DNA from: Oppiella nova
Taxonomy: Eukaryota; Arthropoda; Arachnida; Sarcoptiformes; Oppiidae
Length of the DNA: 48,099 bases
Direction of reading: 5' to 3'
NCBI GenBank assembly: GCA_905397405.1
Contig: CAJPVJ010000068.1
Location: 1-48,099 of the forward strand
The notes beneath the pieces were generated by a model. The model saw nothing but the letters and a program-made list of their open reading frames with translations. It was not told where the DNA came from and ran no database searches. Both the position numbers and the translations under genes were made by a program. The first letter of the stretch is position 1; each line of letters starts with the position of its first letter. Positions 1 to 13,777 of the stretch are shown here, one piece after another.

Positions 1-242
1 ATCAGTATGTATGGTATGGTATACTCCTGTGCCTCTCAGATGGGCCTCTCATGATTCGATGGATTGGTGGGCTCCGGGACTCTCTGTGACTAAAACTCGT
101 CAATGAGTGAGTGCGAGAGAGAGAGAGCTGAATGAGAGGACAGATCGGGAAACTGGAGACAGAAATGGCGAGAAATACGACGACAAGGGCTGACAATAGA
201 TGGGCTAATGAAGCAAAACTGTGGCCCCCGTTGTAGTGACAA
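1..242 (+). repeat. Inverted duplication A, left arm (at window start)
   Basis: Reverse complement of 6335-6596, matching almost base for base from position 1 (which pairs with 6596) to TGACAA at 242 (which pairs with 6335). The 20-base length difference comes from the internal GA/CT tract (short here, 6450-6482 in the other arm). The match begins at the very first base, so the arm may extend outside the window. Confidence 0.95.
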
Positions 243-284
243 AGTTTGGCTGCAATTAACGCATTGATATATTCAGACACAACT

Positions 285-316
<32 letters not shown>

Positions 317-2184
317 GACCACAGATTGGGCTCAATGTTTGGTAACTCTTTTGCAATTCAAAGACAACTCATAAAGTTTTAGTTGTTTTTTATGAATGAA
401 TGGGTTTCACTATATTTATGCTAATATAGCCTCAAATATACGGAATATATGAATGCAATGCCAAATTAATTTACTGCATATATTAGATTATTATTATATA
501 TTCAGGGTACATAAATATTTTTAATATCAATTATTGAAAGCATAACTAAGGTACTGTTTTTAGTATAAAATTTTAATTCAAATTTAATTACATTAACTCT
601 TTTCCTAAAAAACATTTCAAACATTTTTTGCGAAAAGTCTTCAAATTCTTAAAATAGTTTCTCACTCTTTGAGTCCATAATAACGAGTCGTGAGAATTAG
701 GAACTCCCGGGGAATACGTGTCCCATCGATAGCCCTTTCCCCTCTCATATAGATATATCACGTCCAGTAACCGGGGCTAATCGATAAGTACGTATGAAAA
801 TTTAGATAAAAGTGATCCACCACCTAATATTATATATTATACATTTAAGTGTGTCTGTGCTTATTGAATGTCCCCATAATTTTGCATTTATATGCAAAAC
901 GGGTTATTATTGATGACAGCAAAAGACATACAAATAAATGTCACATAAAATACATTTTTATTGTCTTGTCTAACAAGTTATGTCTACACATACTGTATGT
1001 TTTGTAACCAATGGATTAGATTTGACTTAATATAACACTTACATGTAAGGATTATAATTCATACATCATGTGATCAAACTTTTTAAAAAAAAATTAAGAC
1101 CCATTTAAATTTAACTTTGTATTTTTTAATATACTTTTTATATCAAAATTATGGGTTAAATGTAGTGTAACAAACTACTACCCCCACCCCACCCTACCCC
1201 TCTGAATATAACTGTTTAGTGTTGACCTTGCACGTTAACACATAATTAATCAGTTTAATATTATTTTCAATAAGATTTTAATTTTGGTCGTAAAATATTG
1301 CTCATATTTACATATTTGTATTCTTAAGTCAAGAATCTTAAGTCAGAATTGACTAAACAATAGTCAATCCGTGAGGTAAACAGTGGTCTAAAAGTTATAG
1401 CCGTTTGGTGTGAATTAGTTGCTATGTCTGCAACACTGCCAACACTACAGTACAGCCAATAGTAACTCAACGCTAGCTTAATAGTAATAGTAGAAAAACT
1501 GTGCATGATGACAAATTACGTGAATTTAGTTTTAAATTGAAGTCAAATTAAACTTTAAATTATTTAATAATTTTTTAAGAGATAAATATTCCAGCCATAC
1601 TGTACCCAATTAAGTACCCAAAATAGCTGTCACTGTTCATTTGTTAAAAAATTAAACCATTATTTAAGATTTAATTGTATTTTATAGTAGAAATAAAAAG
1701 GACGTAATTTTCTATCAATTGACTAGATTTTGCACCACTGGTTGACTCCTCCCACAGCCACTGCCCACACGGCCGGCCCCCTTGCAATCGACGAGGCCGT
1801 GTATGTATGCCTTTCCACACAACTACCAGTGCTCTCTCGGCGATTGTGAACCACAAATAACTTATACCAGTACTTCATACACGCTATGAGTATATCGCTG
1901 GCTATGACTATAGTATAAATGAAGTCTATATGCGACACACGACTTGTGCTAACACACAGAGTACTGTCAAAAGTTGCAAAAAGTTTTGGTGTTTAGTGTG
2001 AAAACCGGCATTAATTAAGACAATCCGTGTCCAGACTTCACAGACATCTCTCTCCTACTCTCTCATCACTGATACGATGTGTCACTCATTGAGCGGTCGA
2101 TCGGAGTCTGCATTTCATTAGTTATATCAGAGTCTCGGAACTGAACCAAACACTCGTTAGACATCTAATCATCATTTGTCGCAA
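243..2184. other. Upstream non-coding region
   Basis: AT-rich DNA with (CT)n at about 292-316 and a C-rich run near 1180-1202. G+C rises at 1735-1830, but the small minus-strand ORFs there (1671-1856, 1723-1938) overlap in two frames and resemble nothing. No gene is supported; regulatory sequence of the T-box gene is likely to lie here. Confidence 0.6.
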
Positions 2185-2351
2185 TTATTTATATATACGA
2201 GAAAAAAGTTTTTCAATATTATTGTCATCACTACCGGAGAGAGTGAGTGGAGTGAGTATATGTGCTAAAGTGGACATCACTGATGCACATCCCTATCCCC
2301 GTCAGTCGTCAAGTTGTGTCGTGTGTACGCGTGCGACGACAGTCCCCTAAA
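2185..2351 (+). promoter_or_regulatory. Possible TATA-containing promoter and 5' UTR of TBX20/H15
   Basis: A TATTTATATATA stretch ends near 2197. The sequence about 30 bases downstream (around 2220-2230) could hold a start site, leaving a 5' UTR of about 125 nt before the ATG at 2352. TATA-like strings are common in this AT-rich DNA and no strict arthropod initiator is present. An upstream non-coding first exon is equally possible. Confidence 0.2.
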
Positions 2352-2544
2352 ATGCAAGACTCGCGCAAACCTGTGGCCATCGGAGCGGCGACTGTGCCCT
2401 TGCCGTCCACCGCAAGGCCCGCCACCGACTTCACCATCGATGCCATTATGGGTCGTCGCGCCGACACCGACCGCCCGTCCCCGCGGTTAGGCGTCACCGC
2501 AGACTGCGTCGGGTCGGACGACTCGTCCCATCACTCGGCCAAAG
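2352..2544 (+). CDS. TBX20: TBX20/H15 exon 1, N-terminus with eh1-like motif
   Basis: Encodes residues 1-64 plus one base of codon 65. I chose the ATG at 2352 because it has an A at -3 and gives a start close to the eh1 motif, as in TBX20 proteins. An in-frame ATG at 2283 would add 23 residues but has a poor context. Residues 27-33 read FTIDAIM, which fits the eh1 Groucho-binding pattern (F-x-I-x-x-I/L-M/L) and corresponds to FSIAALM near the start of vertebrate TBX20. The exon is markedly more G+C-rich than its surroundings. It ends at AAAG followed by the donor GTAACC at 2545, in phase 1, and joins exon 2 in frame to give [11 protein letters not shown]. Confidence 0.85.
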
Positions 2545-3944
2545 GTAACCCATATTTCATAATTAGATCATTCATTTGATTTCGTGTATTCATTAGATCT
2601 AATTCTGTATATAATATGTGTTCAAACATATTGTAAACTTTTTTTGTTATGTAAACTATTGCTTCACTTATTATAACTGTACGTAACTAATCATTTGTAG
2701 ATTACTTACATATAAGTATACTGTATTTCGAAAGCCTTTATAAGTACCATGTACAATTTGCTTATTTCGGAAGTAATTTGCTGATATTGTGCATAATATT
2801 ATAAGAAAATTGTAAGCCTTTAATATTGTTTACCTCAATGTGTTAAATATTTGATGACAAAATATTTGGCAAACAGATATTGATAACAATTGGCAAAATT
2901 TATCCGGGTATCGCATTAGATAAACGTGTGAACATTATGCTAGCTTAAATATGCTGTAGTAATTTATATGTGTTGAGTTAAACACAGTTTAAAATAATAA
3001 TTTTACTGAAACATTTTGTGATTTATGGTAACCTTGATTACAAAAATTTAATTTAAGCCTTGAATATACAATATTTAGCACTCATTTTTACTATTACTTA
3101 ATACTTTCTTTATATCAATACATAATTTACATATAAGTGATATTAACATTAAAAATAGATATATGCATATGAAAATTTACTTTATAAAAAAACTATTTTA
3201 ATTTTAAACATAGTTTAATTTAATAACAAATGTTAATAAAATTTTAAAAATAATATAAATTAATATAATTAATAACTTTCACCATAACTTTATTAAATTG
3301 AATTTAATTCATTAAATAACACAACATTTTCTTTCAAATATCTCTTAGCGCTACAAATGTCGGCATACCTGAGCTCTTCGGCTACCAGCCCCACCTCATC
3401 CCCCCTTAAATCGGAGTTCATATCAAACTATAATTCTTCGCCGCCGTTATCGCCCGGTTCCGAGTCGGCCGACCTGTCGCTCAACCATCACATCCGACCG
3501 CCGAGCTCTTCGTCGTCCGTCGGTCGCGAGAGTCGGTGTTCGGCGGCGACGACCACAGGAGACCGATCTCTGTCTGAGTCGCCGTCGTGTCGGTCGCCGT
3601 CGCCCACGTCGTCCGTCAAAGAGAATGGTCGGGCGGACGGAAAATCAGAGCCCAACCCCTGTTCAGAGGACAACTTTGGGTTCACGTTGACAGGACTCGA
3701 CCTTTCCCAACTGACAGCCGAGCTCTTATTCCTTGAGACCCTGGCCAAGGTGCTCAACCCGTGGCTTTACTAATTCACCAAAACTGGAAGGTATGGCCAC
3801 TTCTCACTTTAAGTCCACATCTATTTCATTGATATAATAGTCTTAGAGCTGCAGATAATAACGATTAGCACAACGAAGTTATAAAACTCAATAAGCAGTA
3901 GAGAAAAAGGCCATCAATTTTATGGCTTGTGTGCAGCCATTAGT

Positions 3945-3979
<35 letters not shown>

Positions 3980-5580
3980 GTGGTATATATATAAGACATA
4001 TACAGACATATATTCCTCAAGAACTTAATCTCGTAATCAAAGCACTCATTCGAGTCGTTTTTGTTTCATATTTTGTTCAGTCGACTAACGCTTAGCCATA
4101 ATAGCATAGCATTTAAAATAGCATTTTAGACCTGAAATGCTAAGTACTGTATATTAGCCGAGACTCATCTCGTCTCACAAAAGCGTATTTCAGTGCAATT
4201 TTCTCTCGTTTTTCCCCTTTTTAATATACAGTGAATTTTTTCACAGTGTGTGTGTTGTATATCTAATATAGGCTTAAAAATATTTGTGTTGAAAACTTTT
4301 CTCTCTCTCTCTCCCTCTCACTCACTCACATGACTCGAGTGACTGCCTCTCATGCCTACCATTGCGTGCATTTCATTATACATTATACACAACGACTGAG
4401 AATTGTCACACAGAATGTCTTTTTATGGACTCATACAAAATAGATGATAGGTCTCCCTATCTATCCCTGTTATATATTTTTATATATAGGCTAAGGCCTG
4501 CCTACCGGAAAAAGGGAGACCATCTATGAAAACAAGATTCCATATAAAGTGTATAATATAATGTGTTTTTCAAAAATTTGCTGCCATTTATCGGTCGGAT
4601 ATTCATTATAAATATGAATGCGATATATAAAAGCCAATACCCGGGGCCTCTCAGCTATGCTCCTCTCTATCACTCATACTATTTATATCACCAGTACTTT
4701 ATTGGCAACAGATTTGCAAACTATTATATACTTCACACAACTTTTATATGCCTCCACTTTTGCCCACTTTTTTTCTTATTATTGTATAACATTTGACACA
4801 ATTGAGTGTCCAGTGAAATGAGTGGAAAGGTATTCTCCACTCACACAGACTATACTGTACGCACATTTAGCACAGGTATTCATCGAGTGAGTGTGTATAA
4901 CAAAAAACTATTGAAACTGCATTTTCACGATATCTGATATTGTATTGTGCAGTGAATTAGTTGCCTATTGGCCAGAGTTTGCCAAAAAATTTCGTATAAT
5001 ATGTGTGACACAAATAATATGCAAAATAATAGCACAGAAAAGTTTCTCTCTCTGTCTCTCTTGTCATCTCTGAGAGCGATTCATAGCAGATATTATCCAT
5101 TCATACGGTTATGACAACAGAATATTTTTTGTTCGCCTCTTATTCTGTGAAATATTCTGTCATTTATTTCACTACTATTTGAATCACGATTGTGTGAATC
5201 AATTCACTCGCCAACACTCACTACACAATAAAACGCTATAACAGGCTAACAGTGCCCTCACTCTATGTGTTTGCCTACAATTTGAACAAATGTTTTCTAT
5301 TATACCTTCGCTCTCAGCCTTTTTGTTGTTACAAAACACTGTGTGTTCAGTGACTTATTGCTCCTTAACCTACGGACTACTCTTCAGTCACTCTACTGTC
5401 TATACACGCTATTGAGTGTCCGCTAAAAATCTGATATTATATCGAAAAATGCTTTTATATCGAAAGTGCATGTCTTTGGAATCGCCTTTTTAAAGATTTT
5501 ATTTTATTCAGGGAAAATTTTCACACTATAAGTGACTTAATTGATAAATAAGAGGAAAATACTGTGAGTGAGTGTGTATT

Positions 5581-5618
<38 letters not shown>

Positions 5619-6060
5619 GAGTGAGAGAGTGTGAAAGACAGTGAAGGAAAAAAGTGAATTGATTTGATTAATTAAATTATGGGAAAATAATTATCAACAG
5701 TGAGTATAAATCAACGGCAGAGAGAGAAAAATGATTTATTTCTCTCACTTTCTAGTCGTCACTGAATTTCTGAGAGAATGTATAGAATTTTAATGAGAAA
5801 AATACATTTCGGCCGCAAATCTACACAACGACTCACTAAATGGCTTTGCGATGGTTTTGGAGGATAGTCTGTAGTATTCGTGTCTATAGTCTGAGTGTAT
5901 ATCACATACTCTTTAGGATTATATGAGAAGAGAGTGTTGTTATACTCACACTAACAACACTCCAATTGTGATGAACATTGACTTCCACTCCACTCTCAGT
6001 TGTCTATTGTGTGTATTTTTGTCAAACCATTCACAGAGTGGAGTGTCTATTGTAGAACTG

Positions 6061-6097
<37 letters not shown>

Positions 6098-6447
6098 ACG
6101 ACATACAGGAGTTTGCGAGACGACTAGTGAATGAGTAGTATTTTTATAGCGAAGTCAAACCTATTGGCAATTGAATTGTGAGCTATAATGCGAACAATTG
6201 GCCTAAAAGTGACTGACTATCGCACCCATCACTTAGTCCTAGCTATTGATTGTTAGCCTGTTGTGTGTGTATAGTATTTATAGAGGGCCGTGGAGTATAT
6301 ACTCGGGTACAGTTAATAAGCTTGTTTACATTCATTGTCACTACAACGGGGGCCACAGTTTTGCTTCATTAGCCCATCTATTGTCAGCCCTTGTCGTCGT
6401 ATTTCTCGCCATTTCTGTCTCCAGTTTCCCGATCTGTCCTCTCATTC

Positions 6448-6485
<38 letters not shown>

Positions 6486-7662
6486 CTCACTCATTGACGA
6501 GTTTTAGTCACAGAGAGTCCCGGAGCCCACCAATCCATCGAATCATGAGAGGCCCATCTGAGAGGCACAGGAGTATACCATACCATACATACTGATAGCG
6601 TTATCCACTGTTTTTGGCACTCTTTTGCCATTAGATATAATGGTTATAATGTACTAAATGTTATACGAGTTATAATGAATGAATGCACAGTATGTCACAC
6701 ATTAGAGCCAGAGATGTGACTATTTCTGGTGACTATACGCCCGGTGCCCACACACTCGCACTCAATGAAACACCACTTCATGTTTGTGTCGGTCCGTCCA
6801 TCTGTTCCTCTCTGTTGCCATTCTGGAGCTCACGAGTGGATCCCATATTCACATCAATTTCTCTCTATATATTCAATACAGTTATGAATACATATAATAT
6901 ACTTGCCATACATATCCCGGGTAGCTCTAATTTTCAATGCTCTCTCTCTCTCTCTCTCTCCCCCCTCACATATAAGACATAAATTGAAAATTGAATTAAC
7001 CCTTAAAACAATTTGAGAATTGCAAAGAATTTTTATGACACTCTCATAAGTCAGACAAACTCTTAACAAACAAAATCAAAGTAAAACTTTTATGACTTGT
7101 GCCGAAACACACGCAGTAATTGTATACAAATAATATATGTTTAATACATTTACGACTGCTATGTCTTGTGCCAAATGACCGTTCGCTTCGACCGTTTAGC
7201 ACAGCCCTCAACAGCACATCTCTGGCTGTACTCACATAACCATCAGATTTTTATTTACCTCTAAAAGTATTAAAGTATTAAAACTTTTTTAATCCATTCT
7301 ATGCCTTAAACAACGAAGTGTTTTGATAATATCCTCGCGTTTTAGTGTTTATTATTATATTTCTTATAAATTATGTTTTAATGTGTTTTTTGTCGCACTT
7401 TTATACATACAATGGTGTCGTAAACGGTGTATATTTTTTAATGTCATTTCATACACAGTGATTGTGTGTTCATTTAATTTTCATATTTCTGGACTACACT
7501 ATAATAATAGCCGAATGCGGCGCTCATTAAATGGGAAACTGATTATACACTCGTCTCTAGCATTATAGCAATGATTTAGTTATTATTATTATATTTAGGC
7601 AATAAGTTTAGAGAGCGCTCAACCATTTTAATAACAGTCTTCTCATGACTTTAATATAGCGA

Positions 7663-7698
<36 letters not shown>

Positions 7699-10543
7699 GC
7701 TGTTTTGAAACATTGAGAGAGCAGGAGAGAGAGAGAGAGAGCTGGAGAGAGATTGAGGTATAGAATCACTTTAGGATCACTTCTCAGACAATTTATTATA
7801 TTTGAGTCGAGAAACTACAGCCAGAGAGAGAGAGAGAGAGAGAGAGAGATGAGTGAAAAACGCTTATAAATATATTATGAAACATAAATAGAGCCGCTGT
7901 TTAATAGCGTATGAAAAACACTAGAAATATACAGTCAATCGACGGTGAGATTCAAAGAATTATAATATAATAATAACTAATAATAATAATAATGAGAGGA
8001 ACGGGTATTCATTGCCCCCAATACTAGTGAAACGGCACTTCATTTGACCATTACATGCATATAAGAGGAAAGTTATCTCAGAAAATATGACATTATATCT
8101 AACGCCACAATCAATTCGTTAATAATAAACTCGTTTACATGTAATATATTTTCATTTAATTTACAAGAAAAAAGTTTCTTATTTAATAAAACCTATCAAT
8201 AACTTTGTGGCAATTATAACCTTATTTTTGTTGTTGTATACCTGTGCCAATCACTGCACGCACATACAAACACATCGATACATACTGTACAAACATATCC
8301 CGGTGCTCTGTGAAGTGATAGCCGGTAGCGAAACAATACGAAAGATTTTTTCGCTAATTTTCTCTCTCTTTATATTCACCAATAAGTAGTGAAAACTCGT
8401 TGCAATATAAATACGTAAAGTACTGTCAAAGCATAGGCCGATTTGAAAACAGTAACACAAAAGAGATAGTGATTTGAAACACATAAAGACCCTGGTGTTA
8501 TGTTTGAGAGGTCTTAATAGTGTATAAATGAATAGAAAACAAATTAGAAAGTGAACGATCAGGTGAGCGCTCAATCATTTCTTGGTGTTAAGGCATGTCA
8601 TAGCCGTGTGTATGTGTAAGGCCTTAGAGTTTAATAATATATTATTAGACCAATTCTGGGGTATATGTATCGCTCGGTGTGTTTATTTCGGTGACTGCCC
8701 TCTAATCTAAGTTTTTTACGCTATATTTCCCGAAACACATAATAATTTCATATAATATTCTCTCTCCTCTGTTATTCATTACGTGAAACAAATCTGTTTT
8801 CATTACATGAAAAAATACATTTATATTTATATCGATTGCGAGAGAGAGAGAGAGAGAGAGCATCTAATTTGGGGTTCAATCATGTGTTAGGTCTTTAATT
8901 CATCAAAAATTATTTGGAAAATTGATTTTAATGTCTGTTTTCTTATGAGTGAATCGATTCCTGAGACCGCAATGAATACTAAGGCGAAAATGAGTCTCAA
9001 AACTCTGCAGTGAATAGTTGTAAATAATTTGTTGAATTTAATTATCACCGAAAATAACTTCTGAACAGTCATTAGAGGAATTAGTCAAAGACGTCGATTG
9101 TCTATAAGCTATCGCTGTATCCATCGGTTAGACTCTAATGATAATTATGTGAAAAAACCCGAATTCTTGCCATGATTTTAATGATAAGCGAATGAATGGT
9201 TGCAAAACAACACGAATAACACACACATTGAATGTCGCGTTTAAAACTAATTAAGCCTTTAATTAATATTTAAATTAAGTTTGTCTTACATCGAAAAACT
9301 ATTAAAACTTATAATTAATGCATTAAATTAAACGAAACTTTTATTTTCAAATCTCACCCAGGCGTATGTTCCCAACCCTGCGCTGTTCATTCACGGGCAT
9401 CGAGTTGGACGCCCGGTATCTGGTGCTGATGGACATCGTGCCGGTCGACAACAAGCGGTACCGGTATGCCTACCACCGCAGCTCGTGGTTAGTGGCCGGT
9501 AAGGCCGACCCCCCGTCGCCGGCCAGGCTGTACGCCCATCCCGACGCCCCCTACAGTGGCGACCAATTACGCAAACAAGTGGTTTCGTTTGAAAAAGTCA
9601 AACTCACCAACAATGAGATGGATAAGAGTGGACACGTATGTATACTGATACTGACCTGCCTGACCATGATGCTTACTTATAATCCGTAAATCTTAATTCA
9701 CAAATAATACACAGTATGGTGGAGCAAACAATGGACCTGTACGTATAAGTGAATAATCTCTTTTAGTTTAATTAAAAATTTATATGATATAAGTTTTAAT
9801 GTATAAATTATAAGCGTTGGTCATTTACCCAGCACATTTATTATTTGTGAATTAAGATTCATTAATCTAAAGCGTATCGTTAGCCTAAACACAGTGTGTG
9901 TGTTGTGTGCGAATAGTTTGCGCTAAAATTAACGCCAGAATATAATTAATTATCTAATTTAGTCAATGAATTCATTGGATTTAAGCGCAAATCGTATGCC
10001 TAATGAGCGACTGAATTGTCTGAAATAATAGCAGCTATTATATGCACATACAGTATATATGGCATTATATATAAAATATAAATAAATATTGCATAATATG
10101 AAGCACTGGTAGGCAACGCATATGTGCTAACATGCAAACGACGCCCCACTCAGTCTCCCTGAGATGTTTGAGCCACTTATGAACCTCCGGTGCTGTTGTT
10201 GCTGTGGTTCGCGAGTTATAAATCTTGTCGTGAAATGTCTCTACTCAACGCAATCAAAATGATTCAAACATTCAGTTTTTTAGTCCATTATATATTTCTT
10301 GACTTTTTAATTCAATTGCTAATTATTGTATTTTAATTGTGATATTTGACTAGAATTTTAAGTTGTTTTTTGTGTTTTTTAGTTTCATTTTCTATTCATT
10401 AAACAACAAAAAACATTTAGAAAATGTATTTTTGTTTCGTGTATTTATTTTAATACTAATTACTACTGAATACTTATTGTGTCAGTGAATAGTTAGCAAA
10501 AATTTAGATTTATTTAAGCATTTCATAATTATTCTCTAATTTT

Positions 10544-10586
<43 letters not shown>

Positions 10587-11777
10587 GAGAATTTCCATTT
10601 GATTTGAATCTCAAAACAGATTTACAATTTGAATCAAATGTTTCACTCAATTTGATTGAGACATAAATGTCTGCAAATCAATGGCACAGACAATAACTAT
10701 GCAATCAATTTAGTATTTATACAAAACCACACATAATCTAAAGATGTTGTGCTAAACAAAAAATTATAATTGAATTTCAAGAATATCTCGAAAACTACTA
10801 ATTTATTTGAGAGACGAAGAGATGGAGAATGAAAAACAAAAACACAAGAATTTATTGTTCATTATATACGGCATACGAGAGATAGATATGTATGTCTTAA
10901 CAGGCATTGTGTGCTAAGACTGTGTCTAAATATTAACTATAGATTCGCGTTTAATGTGTGCACTTCGGCTGCTGTTCCCCACAATACCTGTCTGTCCCCT
11001 ATTGTGTTGCGTAAGTGTTAGTCGGAGGCGAAAAAGTGGCGAATTTTCTAACAATATTTAAGACATTGCGAGAGAGAGAGAGAGAGAGAGAGAGAGTTGT
11101 GCGCTTATAATATAATAACAAATTAAGGTGAAGGGAAGGCATCCGAAAGCTGTGAAAGACTCGCCACACACTGGCATCGGTTGTGAAACACAAGTGGATG
11201 TGTCGGTGACTTCTTTCATGTTTTTTAATGGGCAGCAGTTCTCTGATATCCTTAATTACAGACATAATGGAACTCCAGGCTATTTAGGCTATTGAGGCGA
11301 TTGCTTGGGCACAGGTACTAATGCATAGTCTTATAGGCAGTGCCTGTGCGCCAGGCTTTTTGTTTTTGTTCCTAACCATTGCTCTCTCCATTCGCTCTCT
11401 CGCTATCTCTCTCCCATTCTCTCTCCTATTCTCACTCATGAAGTGATGGAATATATATTCAATGACTGCATGCGATCTCAACGAAAAGCAACAAAAAATA
11501 AAATTAAAATAAAAACTTATTTCCTTTTATTAGAGCCGAGAATATACTGAATATAACTTATATTATACACACAGTTTGGTTGGGAATACTAGTCCACACA
11601 ATCCATTGCTCATCGACTGAACACATATAATGTGTTTGTATGTGAGAGCTGTTAGTCGGTCGGCACCGGGATCTCTCTCTTGTATGCCTTCTCGCTATAA
11701 CTCGACTCACTTGTATTAACTCACGCGATGTCTGTCTAAAAATTACTTTTCCTATTCATACCCATCCAAGTGCTTGC

Positions 11778-11819
<42 letters not shown>

Positions 11820-13740
11820 GTATTTTTATTTAATATATAATTTGCTTTTATGATTGCATTGAACGCATAGCTATTCCCGTGTTTTTACGCCTAATGAATA
11901 TCAGTGTTTCAATTATTTTTATGTGCGGCTAAAACAATATCAAAGCCTAATCTGTTTAAGTCTATGAGTGCCGGCGCACACAAACTGAATACCTGTGCCA
12001 CACGAATCTATGTTGTGATAGAGTTTTTCATAATACAATTAAAGACAAATTATGCATTTTTAGTGCCAATTTTTATAATGCATTTGTTTTGAGCCGATAA
12101 TCTACTTCTTTCCGCTGCGACACAGAAAATACTGAAATAACAATTGAAACGCAGAAACAATGCATTAATTTTTAATACACTATTCAATAGCGAGCGCTCA
12201 GTCCTACCGCGGAAAGGGTAGGGTATCACACAATTCACGCAATGAGTTTTGAATATATCGCACACACGACACAATAACTGCTAATTAATTGCATATAATT
12301 TATACGACTGAATGAAAACGATAAAAAGCATAGCATTAATATATTGTAATGATTATAATGTATACGATATTTATGAATTTATATTTCATGTAATCATTGA
12401 GAGTCTCAATCATTGAAATTAATGAACTTTTTTGTTGTGTATTGCATATACAGATTGTGCTGAACTCAATGCACAAATACCAGCCCCGGGTGCACCTCGT
12501 GATGAGACGCGACCCGCACACAGTCAACAATCCCGTCACTGATCTCGAGTCCGAACTCTACCGCACTTTCGTCTTCCCGGAGTCCATCTTCACTGCCGTC
12601 ACTGCCTATCAAAACCAATTGGTATGTCTTCACACCACTAGCCATACATTGCATTCAATTGTGTCTTACCCTCTATAGCATAGTAATACTTGAAATCTGA
12701 TTTTAAAACATGAGTTTAGAATATTTAGTGAAAACTAATAAAAGTTTTGATTCAAGTGTTCAGTGAAATATACATTAATTGTATTATGCTAATTTCTAGT
12801 TGTTGTATTGTTTTAAATTCAAAACTTCTTAAATTTGTTTTATTCACTTAATGCAAAAATATTTAATGTATGCTTATTTTTATTTATTAATGAGAATAGT
12901 TATTATAAACTAAATCTTAAACCTTATATTAAGTGCATTATTCATAAATATCTCAATTCCTAACTTCTGTGTTACTGTATAGGTGTTACTAAAAACAAAA
13001 AATTATTAATTAAATATTCAAAGTAAAAGTGAAAACATATTGTATAGAATAGACACGAAATGCTAAAAATGTGTTGAGACTTATTATATATGTTTCGTAA
13101 GTTTTCACGTCAACTACAATAACACCCTTTTGTCTAAAAGTCTTACAATAGGAGAGGGAGAGAGTGTGTGTGAGAGTGTGTGTGAGAGTGTGAGTGAGTG
13201 TCTAATGGCAATGGTGTACGCAATCGTCTCTAATGGGCTAACTATATGTGTGACGCCCCGGAGCACCGGATTCAGGGGTCGTTAAAAAACGTGCCAATAA
13301 TAAGACGACAGCCCAACCGATCAGTAGGACTTAGCAGCGAATGAATCAAATGCTCACACAATTAAACAATAAATATATAAAAAGCCATTTATATTATATT
13401 GTATCATATTATATACTACTGAATAAGTTTTAAAACATGTATATACACACTATGGCCGGGCATTTGTGCAGTTCGTGTGCACATGTTTGAGCCTTTAGTT
13501 GATGGAAATGGTTGGCCCGCAACACCTGCACAATATATTATGTAAAAGTGCCGATAGATTAGTAGCTTCTTATGCCTATAAATCAATCTCTCGGCGAAAA
13601 AAATCTGTTGCCGAGTGAATGGGAAAGCCGTGTATTAAAAATCGATACATAAAACTAAAGGCTCAATAAAACGCGATAAATTATTCAAATGAATTCTCGC
13701 AGGAATTTTTGCGCAAAATTATTGTTTTGAGATTTTTATG

Positions 13741-13777
<37 letters not shown>

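Larger units (their letters stand above)
3791..9361 (+). other. TBX20/H15 intron 2
   Basis: GT-AG intron of 5571 bp, phase 2 (GTATGG ... CTCACCCAG), the longest in the gene. It holds eight or more GA/CT tracts, the internal arm (6335-6596) of an inverted duplication with the window start, and an imperfect stem at 4441-4526. I looked for the missing T-box piece (LWDKFHELGTEM type) as a separate exon here and saw no coding-like stretch encoding it, though my reading is not exhaustive. Confidence 0.85.
9636..12453 (+). other. TBX20/H15 intron 3
   Basis: GT-AG intron of 2818 bp, phase 0 (GTATGT ... ATATACAG). It contains (CT)n at 10547-10584 and 11783-11817 and (GA)n near 11070-11096. A G+C-richer patch around 11300-11350 has an inverted pair of the recurring GGCACAGG/CCTGTGC motif (11308-11315 and 11343-11349). 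No coding sequence is recognised. Confidence 0.88.

Noticed and set aside
3750-3790. Possible 40-nt intron (GTG...TACTAAT...AAG) that would remove the TAA
   Set aside because: Removing it deletes the TKTGR codons that match the family, puts GTATGG into the exon and breaks the phase with exon 3.
6246-6595. Two ORFs reading through inverted duplication A and its CT tract
   Set aside because: Their length comes from the microsatellite (Leu-Ser repeats), and the same peptides appear on the opposite strand at 2-322 because of the repeat.
6706-7227. 13-bp perfect inverted repeats (AGCCAGAGATGTG / CACATCTCTGGCT) 522 bp apart, resembling a MITE
   Set aside because: No target-site duplication is visible, and a 13-bp pair at this distance is not improbable by chance in 48 kb.
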